A DNA stretch of 5,861 nt from Oscillospiraceae bacterium (GCA_009776345.1 WRLS01000129.1:1-5861); one strand, 5' to 3'; counted from the stretch's first letter, positions 1 through 5,861 are shown. Made by a program: numbers and translations. Notes: generated by a model from the letters alone, not told the origin.

Positions 1-2089
1 CCTCAAAACCGTGCCTAATATCCGGCGCGGGGGCGTTTTCGCGGGGGATGCAGGTTTCCGCGCCGGTATCCGCCGCAACCCGCCAACACATATGCCCCGG
101 CAGCGCGGGCGGCACGACCCAACGCTGCTCCCAGTGGGCGTTGATTATGACCATGACAATATCATCCCGCCCTGTGCTGTCCCGCCCGGCGAACATTGCG
201 CCGACCAGCCTGCTTTCGTAGCTGTAATCGGGCTTAAAAGGCTCCGCGCCGTGGAAGCTCATGTCGGGGAAACCGCAGGAGCAGGGCGGCGTCTGCTTGC
301 GTATTACGTCATGGGCTTTTCTGAACGCGATCATATGCTTGAAAAACTCAAACACATCCCCATGCTTATTAAGCAGGCCCCAATCCAGCCATGAGGTTTC
401 GTTGTCCTGGCAGTAGGGGTTGTTGTTGCCGAACTGCGTGTTGCAGAATTCGTCCCCCATCAGGAACATCGGCGTCCCGCGGCTGCACATCAAAACCGCA
501 CAGGCGTTCTTGATCAGCTTTTTGCGAAGCGCGTTTACGGCGGGGTCGTCGGTTTCGCCCTCGGCCCCGCAGTTCCAGCTGTTGTTGTCGTCCGCGCCGT
601 CCGTGCAGTTCCAGCCGTTGGCTTCGTTGTGCTTGATTTGATAAGCGTATAAATCGTAGAGCGTGTAGCCGTCGTGCGCGGTGATGAAGTTCACGGATGC
701 GTTCGCGCCCCGGTCCGTTGGGCTGTAAAGGTCGGGCGAGCCCGCTAGCCTGTGTGCGGCTGCGCGCGCCAAACCGCCGTCGCCTTTTAGGAAGCGGCGC
801 ATATCGTCGCGGTACTTGCCGTTCCACTCCGCCCAGCGGTTCCACGCCGGGAAGCTGCCTACTTGATACAATCCGCCCGCGTCCCACGCTTCGGCAATGA
901 GCTTAACGCCGCCGAGTATAGGGTCGAACGCCAGGCTCTGCAGCAGCGGCGGCTTGTTCATGGGCGTGCCGTCCTCGTTGCGCCCGAGGATTGACGCGAG
1001 GTCAAAGCGGAAGCCGTCCACGCGGTATTCGATGACCCAATGGCGCAAACACTCAATAATCATCTGCTGTACTACGGGATGGTTGCAGTTCATCGTATTG
1101 CCGCATCCGCTGAAATTATAATATCGCCCGTCCGGTGTGAGCAGGTAATAGACATTGTTGTCAAAGCCTTTGAAAGAGAAAATCGAGCCGTCCTCGTTCC
1201 CTTCGGCGGTGTGGTTGAACACGACGTCCAGTATAACCTCGATGCCGTTGTCCTTGAGCGCCTTGATAAGATGCTTCAGCTCGCTGCCCTCCCGGTTGAA
1301 TTCAACACCGGCGGTATAGCTGGTGTTCGGCGCGAAAAAACAGACGGAGTTGTAGCCCCAGTAATCAATCAGCAGGCTGCCGTTATGCTCTCGCGCGCCC
1401 AGCATTTCATCAAACTCAAAGATCGGCATAAGCTCCACCGCATTTACGCCAAGCTCTTTGAGGTATTCTATTTTCTCCCAGATACCCACAAATGTGCCGG
1501 GAAATTCCACGCCGGAGGAATCATGCCGGGTAAACCCGCGCACGTGCATTTCGTAGATCACAAGGTCGGACATTGGGATCATCGGCCTTTTGCGGTCCTC
1601 CCAGTCAAATTCGTCCTCCACTACCCGGGCTTTGTACCGCGCGATGCCTTCGCGGCGCACGCCCCAGCTGGTCTGGCCTGTCACGGCCTTGGCGTAAGGG
1701 TCCAGCAGCAGGTTGTTTTTATCGAAGAGCAGCCCCTTCGCGGGGTCATAGGGGCCGTCCAGGCGGTAGGCATACTCGAAATCGAAAATATTCAGCCCGA
1801 ATACGATCATCGAGTACACATTCCCGATCTTGTAATGCTCCGGGAAAGGCAGGACAGCAAACGGTTCGTTCCGGCCGTTGCGAAAAAGCACAAGCTCGCA
1901 GGAAACCGCGCCCGCCGACTGTACCGTGAAGTTCACGCCGCTTGGGATTGCGGTTGCGCCGTTCACGCCGTAAAAGCCCGGGCGCACATCATACCCCGCG
2001 ATTTTGTCAAGCGGGAGAAGGTGGTAACGGCGCCGCGCGTCGCGCTCCTTTGCAAACTCACCGTCGATGTTTTCTATTATCGGCAGCAT
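1..2089 (-). CDS. glgX: Glycogen debranching enzyme, GlgX/isoamylase type (GH13), C-terminus cut by window edge
   Basis: Cytosolic enzyme expected to hydrolyse alpha-1,6 branch points of glycogen or related alpha-glucans. The frame is open for 696 codons from ATG at 2089 and runs off the left edge. The family is about 650-720 residues, so little is missing. Seen in order: a CBM48-like beta domain (about residues 36-125), then a GH13 barrel with region I DVVFNH (288-293), region II GFRFD with nucleophile D363, region III IAEAWD with acid/base E400, and region IV AHD (471-473, transition-state stabiliser D473). YWGYN (243-247) and FFAP (251-254) are typical of the isoamylase/GlgX group. The start is chosen by GGGGGGA ending 5 nt upstream. 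An in-frame ATG at 2104 lacks a Shine-Dalgarno site, and an in-frame TAA lies just upstream of it. It is divergent from the mannitol dehydrogenase family gene. A type I pullulanase or TreX-like assignment is possible; the GH13 debranching class is secure. Confidence 0.93.
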   Translation of the reverse strand, partial: MLPIIENIDGEFAKERDARRRYHLLPLDKIAGYDVRPGFYGVNGATAIPSGVNFTVQSAGAVSCELVLFRNGRNEPFAVLPFPEHYKIGNVYSMIVFGLNIFDFEYAYRLDGPYDPAKGLLFDKNNLLLDPYAKAVTGQTSWGVRREGIARYKARVVEDEFDWEDRKRPMIPMSDLVIYEMHVRGFTRHDSSGVEFPGTFVGIWEKIEYLKELGVNAVELMPIFEFDEMLGAREHNGSLLIDYWGYNSVCFFAPNTSYTAGVEFNREGSELKHLIKALKDNGIEVILDVVFNHTAEGNEDGSIFSFKGFDNNVYYLLTPDGRYYNFSGCGNTMNCNHPVVQQMIIECLRHWVIEYRVDGFRFDLASILGRNEDGTPMNKPPLLQSLAFDPILGGVKLIAEAWDAGGLYQVGSFPAWNRWAEWNGKYRDDMRRFLKGDGGLARAAAHRLAGSPDLYSPTDRGANASVNFITAHDGYTLYDLYAYQIKHNEANGWNCTDGADDNNSWNCGAEGETDDPAVNALRKKLIKNACAVLMCSRGTPMFLMGDEFCNTQFGNNNPYCQDNETSWLDWGLLNKHGDVFEFFKHMIAFRKAHDVIRKQTPPCSCGFPDMSFHGAEPFKPDYSYESRLVGAMFAGRDSTGRDDIVMVIINAHWEQRWVVPPALPGHMCWRVAADTGAETCIPRENAPAPDIRHGFE

Positions 2090-2094
2090 AATAT

Positions 2095-2100
2095 CCCCCC
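2095..2100 (-). promoter_or_regulatory. Ribosome binding site of the debranching enzyme
   Basis: On the minus strand GGGGGG followed by ATATT precedes ATG 2089 with 5 nt spacing. This supports 2089 over the in-frame ATG at 2104, which has only A/T-rich sequence before it. Confidence 0.6.
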
Positions 2101-2124
2101 GCATTTGATTTTATTCATATGAAG

Positions 2125-2153
2125 ATATTACCAGAAGTTGCGCCTACATTCAA
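2125..2153 (-). promoter_or_regulatory. Candidate promoter for the debranching enzyme
   Basis: Read on the minus strand, TTGAAT (2153-2148) and TAATAT (2130-2125) are separated by exactly 17 bp. TGG directly precedes the -10 box, giving an extended -10 (TGN). Each hexamer matches the sigma-70/SigA consensus at 4 of 6 positions. A start near 2118 would give a leader of about 30 nt with the Shine-Dalgarno site well inside it. This rests on motif reading only. Confidence 0.45.
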
Positions 2154-2163
2154 TCCGGTATTG
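2151..2163. promoter_or_regulatory. Possible operator palindrome between divergent -35 boxes
   Basis: CAATCCGGTATTG is an imperfect 13-bp palindrome (CAAT / ATTG around a CCGG core). It overlaps the outer ends of both candidate -35 boxes, so a regulator bound here could affect both divergent genes. It is short enough to occur by chance, and no regulator gene is visible in the window. Confidence 0.2.
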
Positions 2164-2189
2164 TAATTTTATTCAGTTGCTGGTAAACT
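2161..2189 (+). promoter_or_regulatory. Candidate promoter for the mannitol dehydrogenase family gene
   Basis: TTGTAA (2161-2166) and TAAACT (2184-2189) are 17 bp apart, with TGG before the -10 box forming an extended -10 element. Each hexamer matches the consensus at 4 of 6 positions. Transcription starting near 2196 would leave room for the Shine-Dalgarno site at 2203-2210 and a leader of about 27 nt to ATG 2223. The motif is weak on its own; the mirrored arrangement with the minus-strand promoter adds some support. Confidence 0.38.
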
Positions 2190-2202
2190 AAATATAACGA
2201 AG

Positions 2203-2210
2203 AGAAAGGA
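2203..2210 (+). promoter_or_regulatory. Ribosome binding site that decides the start at 2223
   Basis: AGAAAGGA is a strong match to the 5' part of the anti-16S Shine-Dalgarno consensus. Aligned to the full consensus, it leaves about 10 nt before ATG 2223 but only about 1 nt before the in-frame GTG at 2214. The ATG is therefore the more likely start. Confidence 0.6.
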
Positions 2211-2222
2211 ACAGTGGCATAT

Positions 2223-3839
2223 ATGGCGATTTTAACACGCAGGGATCTTGCCGATAAACAGGCATGGGAAGCGGCAAAAATTAAACTCCCCGCTTTCTGC
2301 CCCAATGCTTTAAGCGAAAAGACCCGCCGGTCCCCCCGATGGGTACACGTGGGGCCGGGGAATATCTTCAGGGGGTACATTGCCGCCATCGCGCAGGAAT
2401 TGGCGGAAAAAGGCAAATTGGATACCGGGATAACCGCGCTTTCCGTATTCGACCACCAGGTCATTGAAAAAATTTATGACCCATATGACGGGCTTGCTTT
2501 GCAGGTTGTGATGCATGGCGGCGGAAAGCCGGAGAAAAACATCATAGCCTCTGTGGGAGAGTGGCTGCGCACGGATACGCAGTGGGCGCGCGCAAAGGAA
2601 ATTTTCGCGTCCCCGGGCCTGCAAATGGTAAGCTTTACAATTACAGAAAAGGGCTATGCCGTCACCGGGCAGGACGGCGGCCTACTGCCCGAGGTGCGGC
2701 GCGATATTGAAAACAGCGCCGATATCCCGGTAAACAGCATGGCAATAACCGCCGCGCTGCTGCTTCACCGTTTTTCACGGGGCGGCGCGCCGATCGCGCT
2801 GGTCAGCATGGATAACTTCTCGCACAACGGCGAAAAGCTTAAGGGTTCTATTTTAAGCATCGCGCGGGCTTTGGAGGAAAACGGCACGGCGCCGAAAGGA
2901 TTCACAAAATGGCTGTGTGACGAAGGCAAGGTTACTTTCCCGTGGACGATGATCGACAAAATCACGCCCCGCCCCGATGAAGGCGTAGCAAAGGTCCTGG
3001 CGGGGGACGGGTTTGAAAGCACGGAGATCATTGTCACCGACCGGAATACCTACATAGCGCCGTTTGTAAACACAGAGGCGCCCGGGTACTTGGTTATTGA
3101 GGACAATTTCCCCGGCGGGCGGCCGCCTTTGGAGGACGCGGGGGTTTATATGGTGGAAAAGGACGTGGTAGACAAGGTTGAGCGCATGAAGGTCTGTACC
3201 TGCCTGAACCCGCTCCATACGGCGATGAGCATCTTCGGCTGCCTTTTGGGCTATACATCAATCGCCGCGGAGATGCAGGACAGCGGCATAAAAGCGCTGG
3301 TAGAGCGCATCGGGGAGGTCGAAGGGCTTCCGGTTGTTACCGATCCGGGGATATTTAACCCGCGCGATTTCCTGCGCGAGGTCATTGACGTGCGCCTGCC
3401 CAACCCGCATATACCCGACACGCCTCAGCGTATTGCAACCGACACATCGCAAAAGCTGGGCATACGCTTCGGCGAAACCATAAAGCTCTACCGCGAAACA
3501 GACGGTTTGGACACGGCAGATCTTATCGGCATCCCGCTTGCCATCGCCGCGTGGTGCCGTTACTTGCTTGGGATTGACGACGCGGGCAAGCCCTTCGATG
3601 TCAGCCCCGACCCGCTGCTGGGGCAGCTTCGCGGATATATCGCCGGGATAGAGCTTGGCAGCCCGGATTCCATCGGGGATAAGCTAAAAAAGATTTTATC
3701 CGGCACGCATATTTTCGGCGTGGATTTGTACGAAGACAGCCTCGGGGAGAGGATCGAGGGATACGCCGCCGCAATGCTGGCGGGGCCCGGGGCCGTCCGC
3801 GCGGTGCTGGAGCGGCTTACGCCAGGATTCAGGTTTTAG
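2223..3839 (+). CDS. Mannitol dehydrogenase / fructuronate reductase family oxidoreductase
   Basis: A 538-residue cytosolic NAD(H)-dependent polyol or hexuronate oxidoreductase of the long-chain mannitol dehydrogenase family. Members interconvert mannitol/fructose, mannonate/fructuronate or altronate/tagaturonate. Seen: an N-terminal Rossmann region with HVGPGNIFRG (42-51), the family's SMDNFSHNG segment (195-203), the catalytic Lys-Asn-His region KVCTCLNPLH (K323, N329, H332) and the C-terminal helical domain with PQRIATDTSQK (401-411). It is a little longer than the roughly 490 residues common in the family. The Lys-to-Asn distance is 6, against 5 as I recall for Pseudomonas mannitol dehydrogenase, so this looks like a distinct subfamily. 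An in-frame GTG at 2214 would add three residues (MAY). The TAG stop lies inside a heptamer repeat that also encodes the last residues (GFRF). A Gfo/Idh/MocA gene follows on the same strand after 199 bp. Family is near certain; the substrate cannot be assigned, though a hexuronate is reasonable. Confidence 0.92.
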   Translation: MAILTRRDLADKQAWEAAKIKLPAFCPNALSEKTRRSPRWVHVGPGNIFRGYIAAIAQELAEKGKLDTGITALSVFDHQVIEKIYDPYDGLALQVVMHGGGKPEKNIIASVGEWLRTDTQWARAKEIFASPGLQMVSFTITEKGYAVTGQDGGLLPEVRRDIENSADIPVNSMAITAALLLHRFSRGGAPIALVSMDNFSHNGEKLKGSILSIARALEENGTAPKGFTKWLCDEGKVTFPWTMIDKITPRPDEGVAKVLAGDGFESTEIIVTDRNTYIAPFVNTEAPGYLVIEDNFPGGRPPLEDAGVYMVEKDVVDKVERMKVCTCLNPLHTAMSIFGCLLGYTSIAAEMQDSGIKALVERIGEVEGLPVVTDPGIFNPRDFLREVIDVRLPNPHIPDTPQRIATDTSQKLGIRFGETIKLYRETDGLDTADLIGIPLAIAAWCRYLLGIDDAGKPFDVSPDPLLGQLRGYIAGIELGSPDSIGDKLKKILSGTHIFGVDLYEDSLGERIEGYAAAMLAGPGAVRAVLERLTPGFRF

Positions 3840-3854
3840 GTTTCAGGATTTAGG
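3827..3854. repeat. Left heptamer array (four WTTYAGG-type units)
   Basis: Four consecutive 7-base units read ATTCAGG, TTTTAGG, TTTCAGG, ATTTAGG. The array starts inside the end of the mannitol dehydrogenase family gene and contains its TAG stop (3837-3839). It has the same base pattern as the inverted array at 3983-4017, so the two behave as degenerate terminal inverted repeats of one element. Confidence 0.65.
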
Positions 3855-3890
3855 GAAGGGAAGAAACTACAAGTTTCGCAGTTGGAGTAC

Positions 3891-3966
3891 GTAGGGTCGG
3901 GGTTCCATCCCCGACCGTCAAAGTCGAATCGAATATTCGCGGTCGGGCATGGAAGCCCGACCCTAC
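3891..3966. repeat. Paired 27-base inverted arms, each an independent hairpin
   Basis: Positions 3891-3917 and the reverse complement of 3940-3966 agree at 25 of 27 bases, starting GTAGGGTCGGG. Each arm is itself a hairpin: GGTCGGGG-TTCCAT-CCCCGACC (3895-3916) and GGTCGGGC-ATGGAA-GCCCGACC (3941-3962), both with 8-bp stems and 6-nt loops. The two differences between the arms fall on partners of one base pair (G3902-C3909 versus C3948-G3955), so both small stems remain perfect. Confidence 0.85.
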
Positions 3967-3982
3967 AAAGTTCCTTCCTTTA

Positions 3983-4017
3983 CTAATCCCTAATCCCTAA
4001 TCTCTATTCTCTAATCT
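3983..4017. repeat. Right heptamer array (five CTAATCC/T-type units)
   Basis: Five consecutive 7-base units read CTAATCC, CTAATCC, CTAATCT, CTATTCT, CTAATCT. On the other strand they read as TAGGGAT/TAGAGAT units. They are inverted relative to the left array at 3827-3854 and end about 8 bp before the Shine-Dalgarno site of the next gene. Confidence 0.75.
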
Positions 4018-4024
4018 CTAAAAC

Positions 4025-4031
4025 AAGGGGG
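4025..4031 (+). promoter_or_regulatory. Ribosome binding site of the Gfo/Idh/MocA gene
   Basis: AAGGGGG ends 7 nt before ATG 4039, good spacing for a Gram-positive Shine-Dalgarno site. It supports this start over the in-frame ATG codons a few residues downstream (M4 and M8). Confidence 0.6.
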
Positions 4032-4038
4032 CTTCGTC

Positions 4039-5103
4039 ATGGCAAATATGGCAGACGGCATGAACTACGCGCCGAAAGGCAAACCCGCGCCCGTTGTAAA
4101 ACCCGGGGAATTCGTGTTTTCGGCGGCCGCGCTGGATCACGGGCATATTATGGGGATGTGTAGAGGGCTGATTGACGCGGGCGGCACACTGAAAAGCGTG
4201 TACGACCCTGACCCGAAAAAAGTCGCGGATTTTATCAGGCAGTTCCCCGGCACTATTGCCGCAAAAAGCGAGGGCGAGCTATTGTCCGACAAAGATGTAA
4301 TGCTAATCGCCGGGGCGGCTGTCCCCTCCGAGCGATGCGCGCTGGGGCTTCGCGTTATGGACGCGGGCAAGGATTATTTCACGGATAAAACGCCGCTAAT
4401 TTCCCTTGAGCAGCTGGACGCCGCCAAGACAAAAACGCGCGCGACAAACAAAAAATACATGGTCTATTACTCCGAGCGCCTTCACAGCGAGGCGGGGGTA
4501 TACGCGGGGGATTTAATCGCGGACGGCGCGATCGGCAGGGTCGTTCAGGTAATCGGCACGGGGCCGCACCGCCTCAGTGCCGCGTCCAGGCCGGACTGGT
4601 TTTTTATAAAAGAAAAATACGGCGGCATCCTGTGCGATATCGGCAGCCACCAAGTAGAGCAGTTTTTGTTTTATACAGGCGCGAAGGACGCTGTTGTAAC
4701 AAAAAGCCAGGTCGCCAATTACAACAACCCGCAGTACCCCGAGCTTGAGGATTTCGGCGACGCGATGCTGCTCGCCGACAACGGCGCGACAAATTACTTC
4801 CGTGTGGACTGGTTTAACCCCGACGGCTTCCAGGCGTGGGGGGACGGGCGCACATTTATTTTGGGGACACAGGGCTTTATCGAGCTTCGCAAATACGCAA
4901 ATATCGGGTTCAGTGACGGCGGCGACCATGTATTCATGGCGAACGGCGAAAGGGAAATGCACTTGCAGGTATCGGGCAAGGTCGGCTACCCGTTTTTCGG
5001 CGAACTTATATTAGACTGCTTGAACCGCACCGAAAAGGCCATGACGCAGGAACACGCCTTCAAAGCCGCCGAGCTGTGCGTCCGCGCACAGATGCAGGCG
5101 GAC
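4039..5103 (+). CDS. Gfo/Idh/MocA family oxidoreductase, C-terminus lost at a sequence junction
   Basis: An NAD(P)-dependent dehydrogenase of the glucose-fructose oxidoreductase / inositol dehydrogenase / MocA superfamily, expected to act on a sugar, inositol or sugar acid in the cytosol. Seen: an N-terminal Rossmann region where the usual Gly motif is replaced by AALDHGHIMG (30-39) and strand 2 ends in YDPD (55-58); DKTPL (116-120), the counterpart of the family's EKP motif with K117; and GGILCDIGSH (195-204) with the conserved Asp200 and His204 of the substrate-binding domain. The recognisable protein ends at about residue 355 (AELCVRAQMQAD), where family members have only a short tail left. 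The frame stays open to a stop at 5301. That extension is Gly/Pro/Phe-rich, crosses homopolymer runs and then reads antisense through the next gene, so I treat it as spurious. It lies downstream of the mannitol dehydrogenase family gene and may share its pathway. Substrate unknown. Confidence 0.88.
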
Positions 5104-5190
5104 CCGCCGGGGCCCGGCCGGGGTTTTGGGTTTTGGTTTGGGGTTTTTGGAGAGAGGGGGGGGGGGGGAACCGGCCCCCCCCCCCCCCCG
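5104..5190. other. Low-complexity junction with poly-G and poly-C runs; probable misassembly
   Basis: After codon 355 of the upstream gene the sequence becomes GC-only, then degenerate GGGGTTTT-like, then 13 consecutive G (5156-5168), AACCGG, and 15 consecutive C (5175-5189). Nothing in it resembles the sequence on either side. Paired poly-G and poly-C tails are typical of sequencing or assembly artefacts that falsely join two contigs. A real hairpin-forming sequence is possible but less likely, because an otherwise well-conserved gene is lost at this point. Confidence 0.75.
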
Positions 5191-5216
5191 ATATGTTCTT
5201 CTTCGTTCAGGGAGGG

Positions 5217-5861
5217 TCAGACCTCTTTCATGACGATCTCCATCTCCGCTGCCTTTTTCTCACTGATCATCGGTCCGGGAAGATCCCCGGCCGCCTCATA
5301 GCCGCTCTTGGTCACCGATGTTATCGCCAGTTCGGTGTCCTTTGACGCTTTTATTCTGAACCGGCCGTCCTTTTTGCTTACCGCCGAGTACCCGACCTCT
5401 CCGTCCGCCGTGTATCCGACGGTAACGTCACGTACGCCTTTTCCGTCGCATCTCACAAAGCCGATGATGCCGCCCCTTCTGTTGACGAGTATCGCTATGA
5501 TCGTGGCCGCCACGATCGCCAGGAAGATCAGCGGCCACAGCCACATGTACTCATCCAGGATGTTGTCAACGGTATCGGTGACCGGTGTCAGCGATACGAA
5601 TCCCAGCGCTATGGTCATATCGCCGCGTACCGCCTTGGCGTAAGCGGAACCGGTCACTCTGAGCGCACTGCCGTCATCCCATACCGCCTCATATCCGTCT
5701 ATCGGCGCCACCCTCATCTCAAGCGAACTTCCGTACAGCGCATCCAGTATCACGTATGTTCCCGGACCGATGAGCAACGGCGGGCCCCACGGCGATTCAT
5801 CGACCGAGTATTCGGGGATGCTTCCGCTGTCCGTCCCTATGAATATTATCACGGCGAACTC
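5217..5861 (-). CDS. Single-pass membrane protein with carboxypeptidase-regulatory-like domain, N-terminus beyond window
   Basis: I do not recognise a specific family. The frame is open from the right edge for 214 codons to TGA at 5217-5219. A GTG at 5852 could serve as a start but has no clear Shine-Dalgarno site and the frame continues past it, so the gene is probably partial. Numbered from the edge: a beta-rich, acidic region (1-104), one hydrophobic segment (about 105-126, YMWLWPLIFLAIVAATIIAI) followed by NRRGG, then a domain at about 132-189 with the pattern GFVR...GKGVRDVTV...KKDGRFRI...KSGYE. That resembles a carboxypeptidase regulatory-like (CarboxypepD_reg) beta sandwich. A charged tail ends KKAAEMEIVMKEV. 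The Arg pair after the membrane segment would place the C-terminus inside. Codon use differs from the genes to the left: Ile is ATA in 10 of 20 cases and never ATT, and Arg is AGA/AGG in 6 of 9. This could be archaeal DNA; function unknown. Confidence 0.72.
   Translation of the reverse strand, partial: EFAVIIFIGTDSGSIPEYSVDESPWGPPLLIGPGTYVILDALYGSSLEMRVAPIDGYEAVWDDGSALRVTGSAYAKAVRGDMTIALGFVSLTPVTDTVDNILDEYMWLWPLIFLAIVAATIIAILVNRRGGIIGFVRCDGKGVRDVTVGYTADGEVGYSAVSKKDGRFRIKASKDTELAITSVTKSGYEAAGDLPGPMISEKKAAEMEIVMKEV

Larger units (their letters stand above)
3827..4021. repeat. Compound intergenic palindromic element, MITE/REP-like
   Basis: The whole space between the two oxidoreductase genes is organised as a nested inverted repeat. 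Heptamer arrays lie at both ends, then G/A-rich (GGGAAGGGAAG, 3853-3863) and complementary C/T-rich (TTCCTTCCTTT, 3971-3981) stretches, then the 27-base arms at 3891-3917 and 3940-3966. The 10-base palindrome CGAATATTCG (3930-3939) abuts the right arm. There is no coding potential I would defend, and no T-run follows the hairpins, so it is not a standard intrinsic terminator. Size and symmetry suggest a non-autonomous mobile repeat; whether it is multicopy cannot be seen from one window. Confidence 0.6.

Noticed and set aside
369..887. Minus-strand open frame of 172 codons, rich in Arg and Gly
   Set aside because: It lies in another frame within the debranching enzyme gene and has low-complexity composition typical of a shifted reading of that gene.
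1040..2122. A 360-codon plus-strand open frame opposite the debranching enzyme
   Set aside because: The minus-strand frame has all GH13 catalytic regions and runs 696 codons without a break. The plus-strand frame has no recognisable domain and is an antisense by-product of GC-rich codon use.
2150..2464. Small minus-strand open frames over the start of the mannitol dehydrogenase family gene
   Set aside because: Antisense shadows with no motif or ribosome binding site; the plus-strand family match is clear.
3895..3962. Hairpins as intrinsic transcription terminators
   Set aside because: Neither hairpin is followed by a T-run on either strand, and the two matched copies fit a repeat element better.
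3827..4021. CRISPR array
   Set aside because: The repeats are 7-base tandem units without spacers, and the larger arms are inverted, not direct.
5120..5150. GGGGTTTT-like sequence as a ciliate telomere or functional G-quadruplex
   Set aside because: The units are irregular in length and sit directly beside homopolymer artefact-like runs, so a genuine telomere repeat is not supported.
5104..5301. Continuation of the Gfo/Idh/MocA frame as a fusion or novel C-terminal domain
   Set aside because: It is translated poly-G/poly-C and antisense sequence of the next gene, with biased Gly/Pro/Phe composition; it is better explained by a false join.

Overview
The window looks like a metagenomic contig from two sources. 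Positions 1 to about 5103 read as ordinary Gram-positive, Clostridia-like (Firmicutes) DNA. They show purine-rich Shine-Dalgarno sites, GC-rich but mixed codon use, sugar-metabolism genes, and an intergenic palindromic repeat. From about 5104 the sequence collapses into G/T-rich and homopolymer sequence (13 G, then AACCGG, then 15 C). It resumes at about 5190 with a gene whose codon use is clearly different. I read this as a probable assembly chimera, not a natural junction.

Layout. (1) 1-2089, minus strand: a nearly complete glycogen debranching enzyme (GlgX/isoamylase type, GH13 with an N-terminal CBM48-like domain), cut by the left edge after 696 codons. It is the largest gene here. (2) 2090-2222: a divergent control region. 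It holds a candidate extended -10 promoter on each strand, both with 17-bp spacers, and a small palindrome between the two -35 boxes. (3) 2223-3839, plus: a long-chain mannitol dehydrogenase / fructuronate reductase family enzyme. (4) 3827-4021: a compound repeat made of heptamer arrays in inverted orientation at both ends and two matched hairpins in the middle. The stop codon of the preceding gene lies inside its left end. (5) 4039 to about 5103, plus: a Gfo/Idh/MocA family NAD(P)-dependent oxidoreductase, lost into the low-complexity junction near its C-terminus. (6) 5104-5190: the junction. (7) 5217-5861, minus: the C-terminal part of a single-pass membrane protein with a carboxypeptidase-regulatory-like beta domain. 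It runs off the right edge and is probably from a different genome, possibly archaeal.

How the genes work together. The two plus-strand oxidoreductases probably form a small carbohydrate catabolic unit acting on polyols, hexuronates or related sugars. The debranching enzyme is transcribed away from them and releases alpha-glucan branches. The shared divergent promoter region could couple the two, but that is inference. I do not see a convincing new biological system. The most useful observations are the likely misassembly and the structured repeat, whose two hairpins differ by a compensated base pair.
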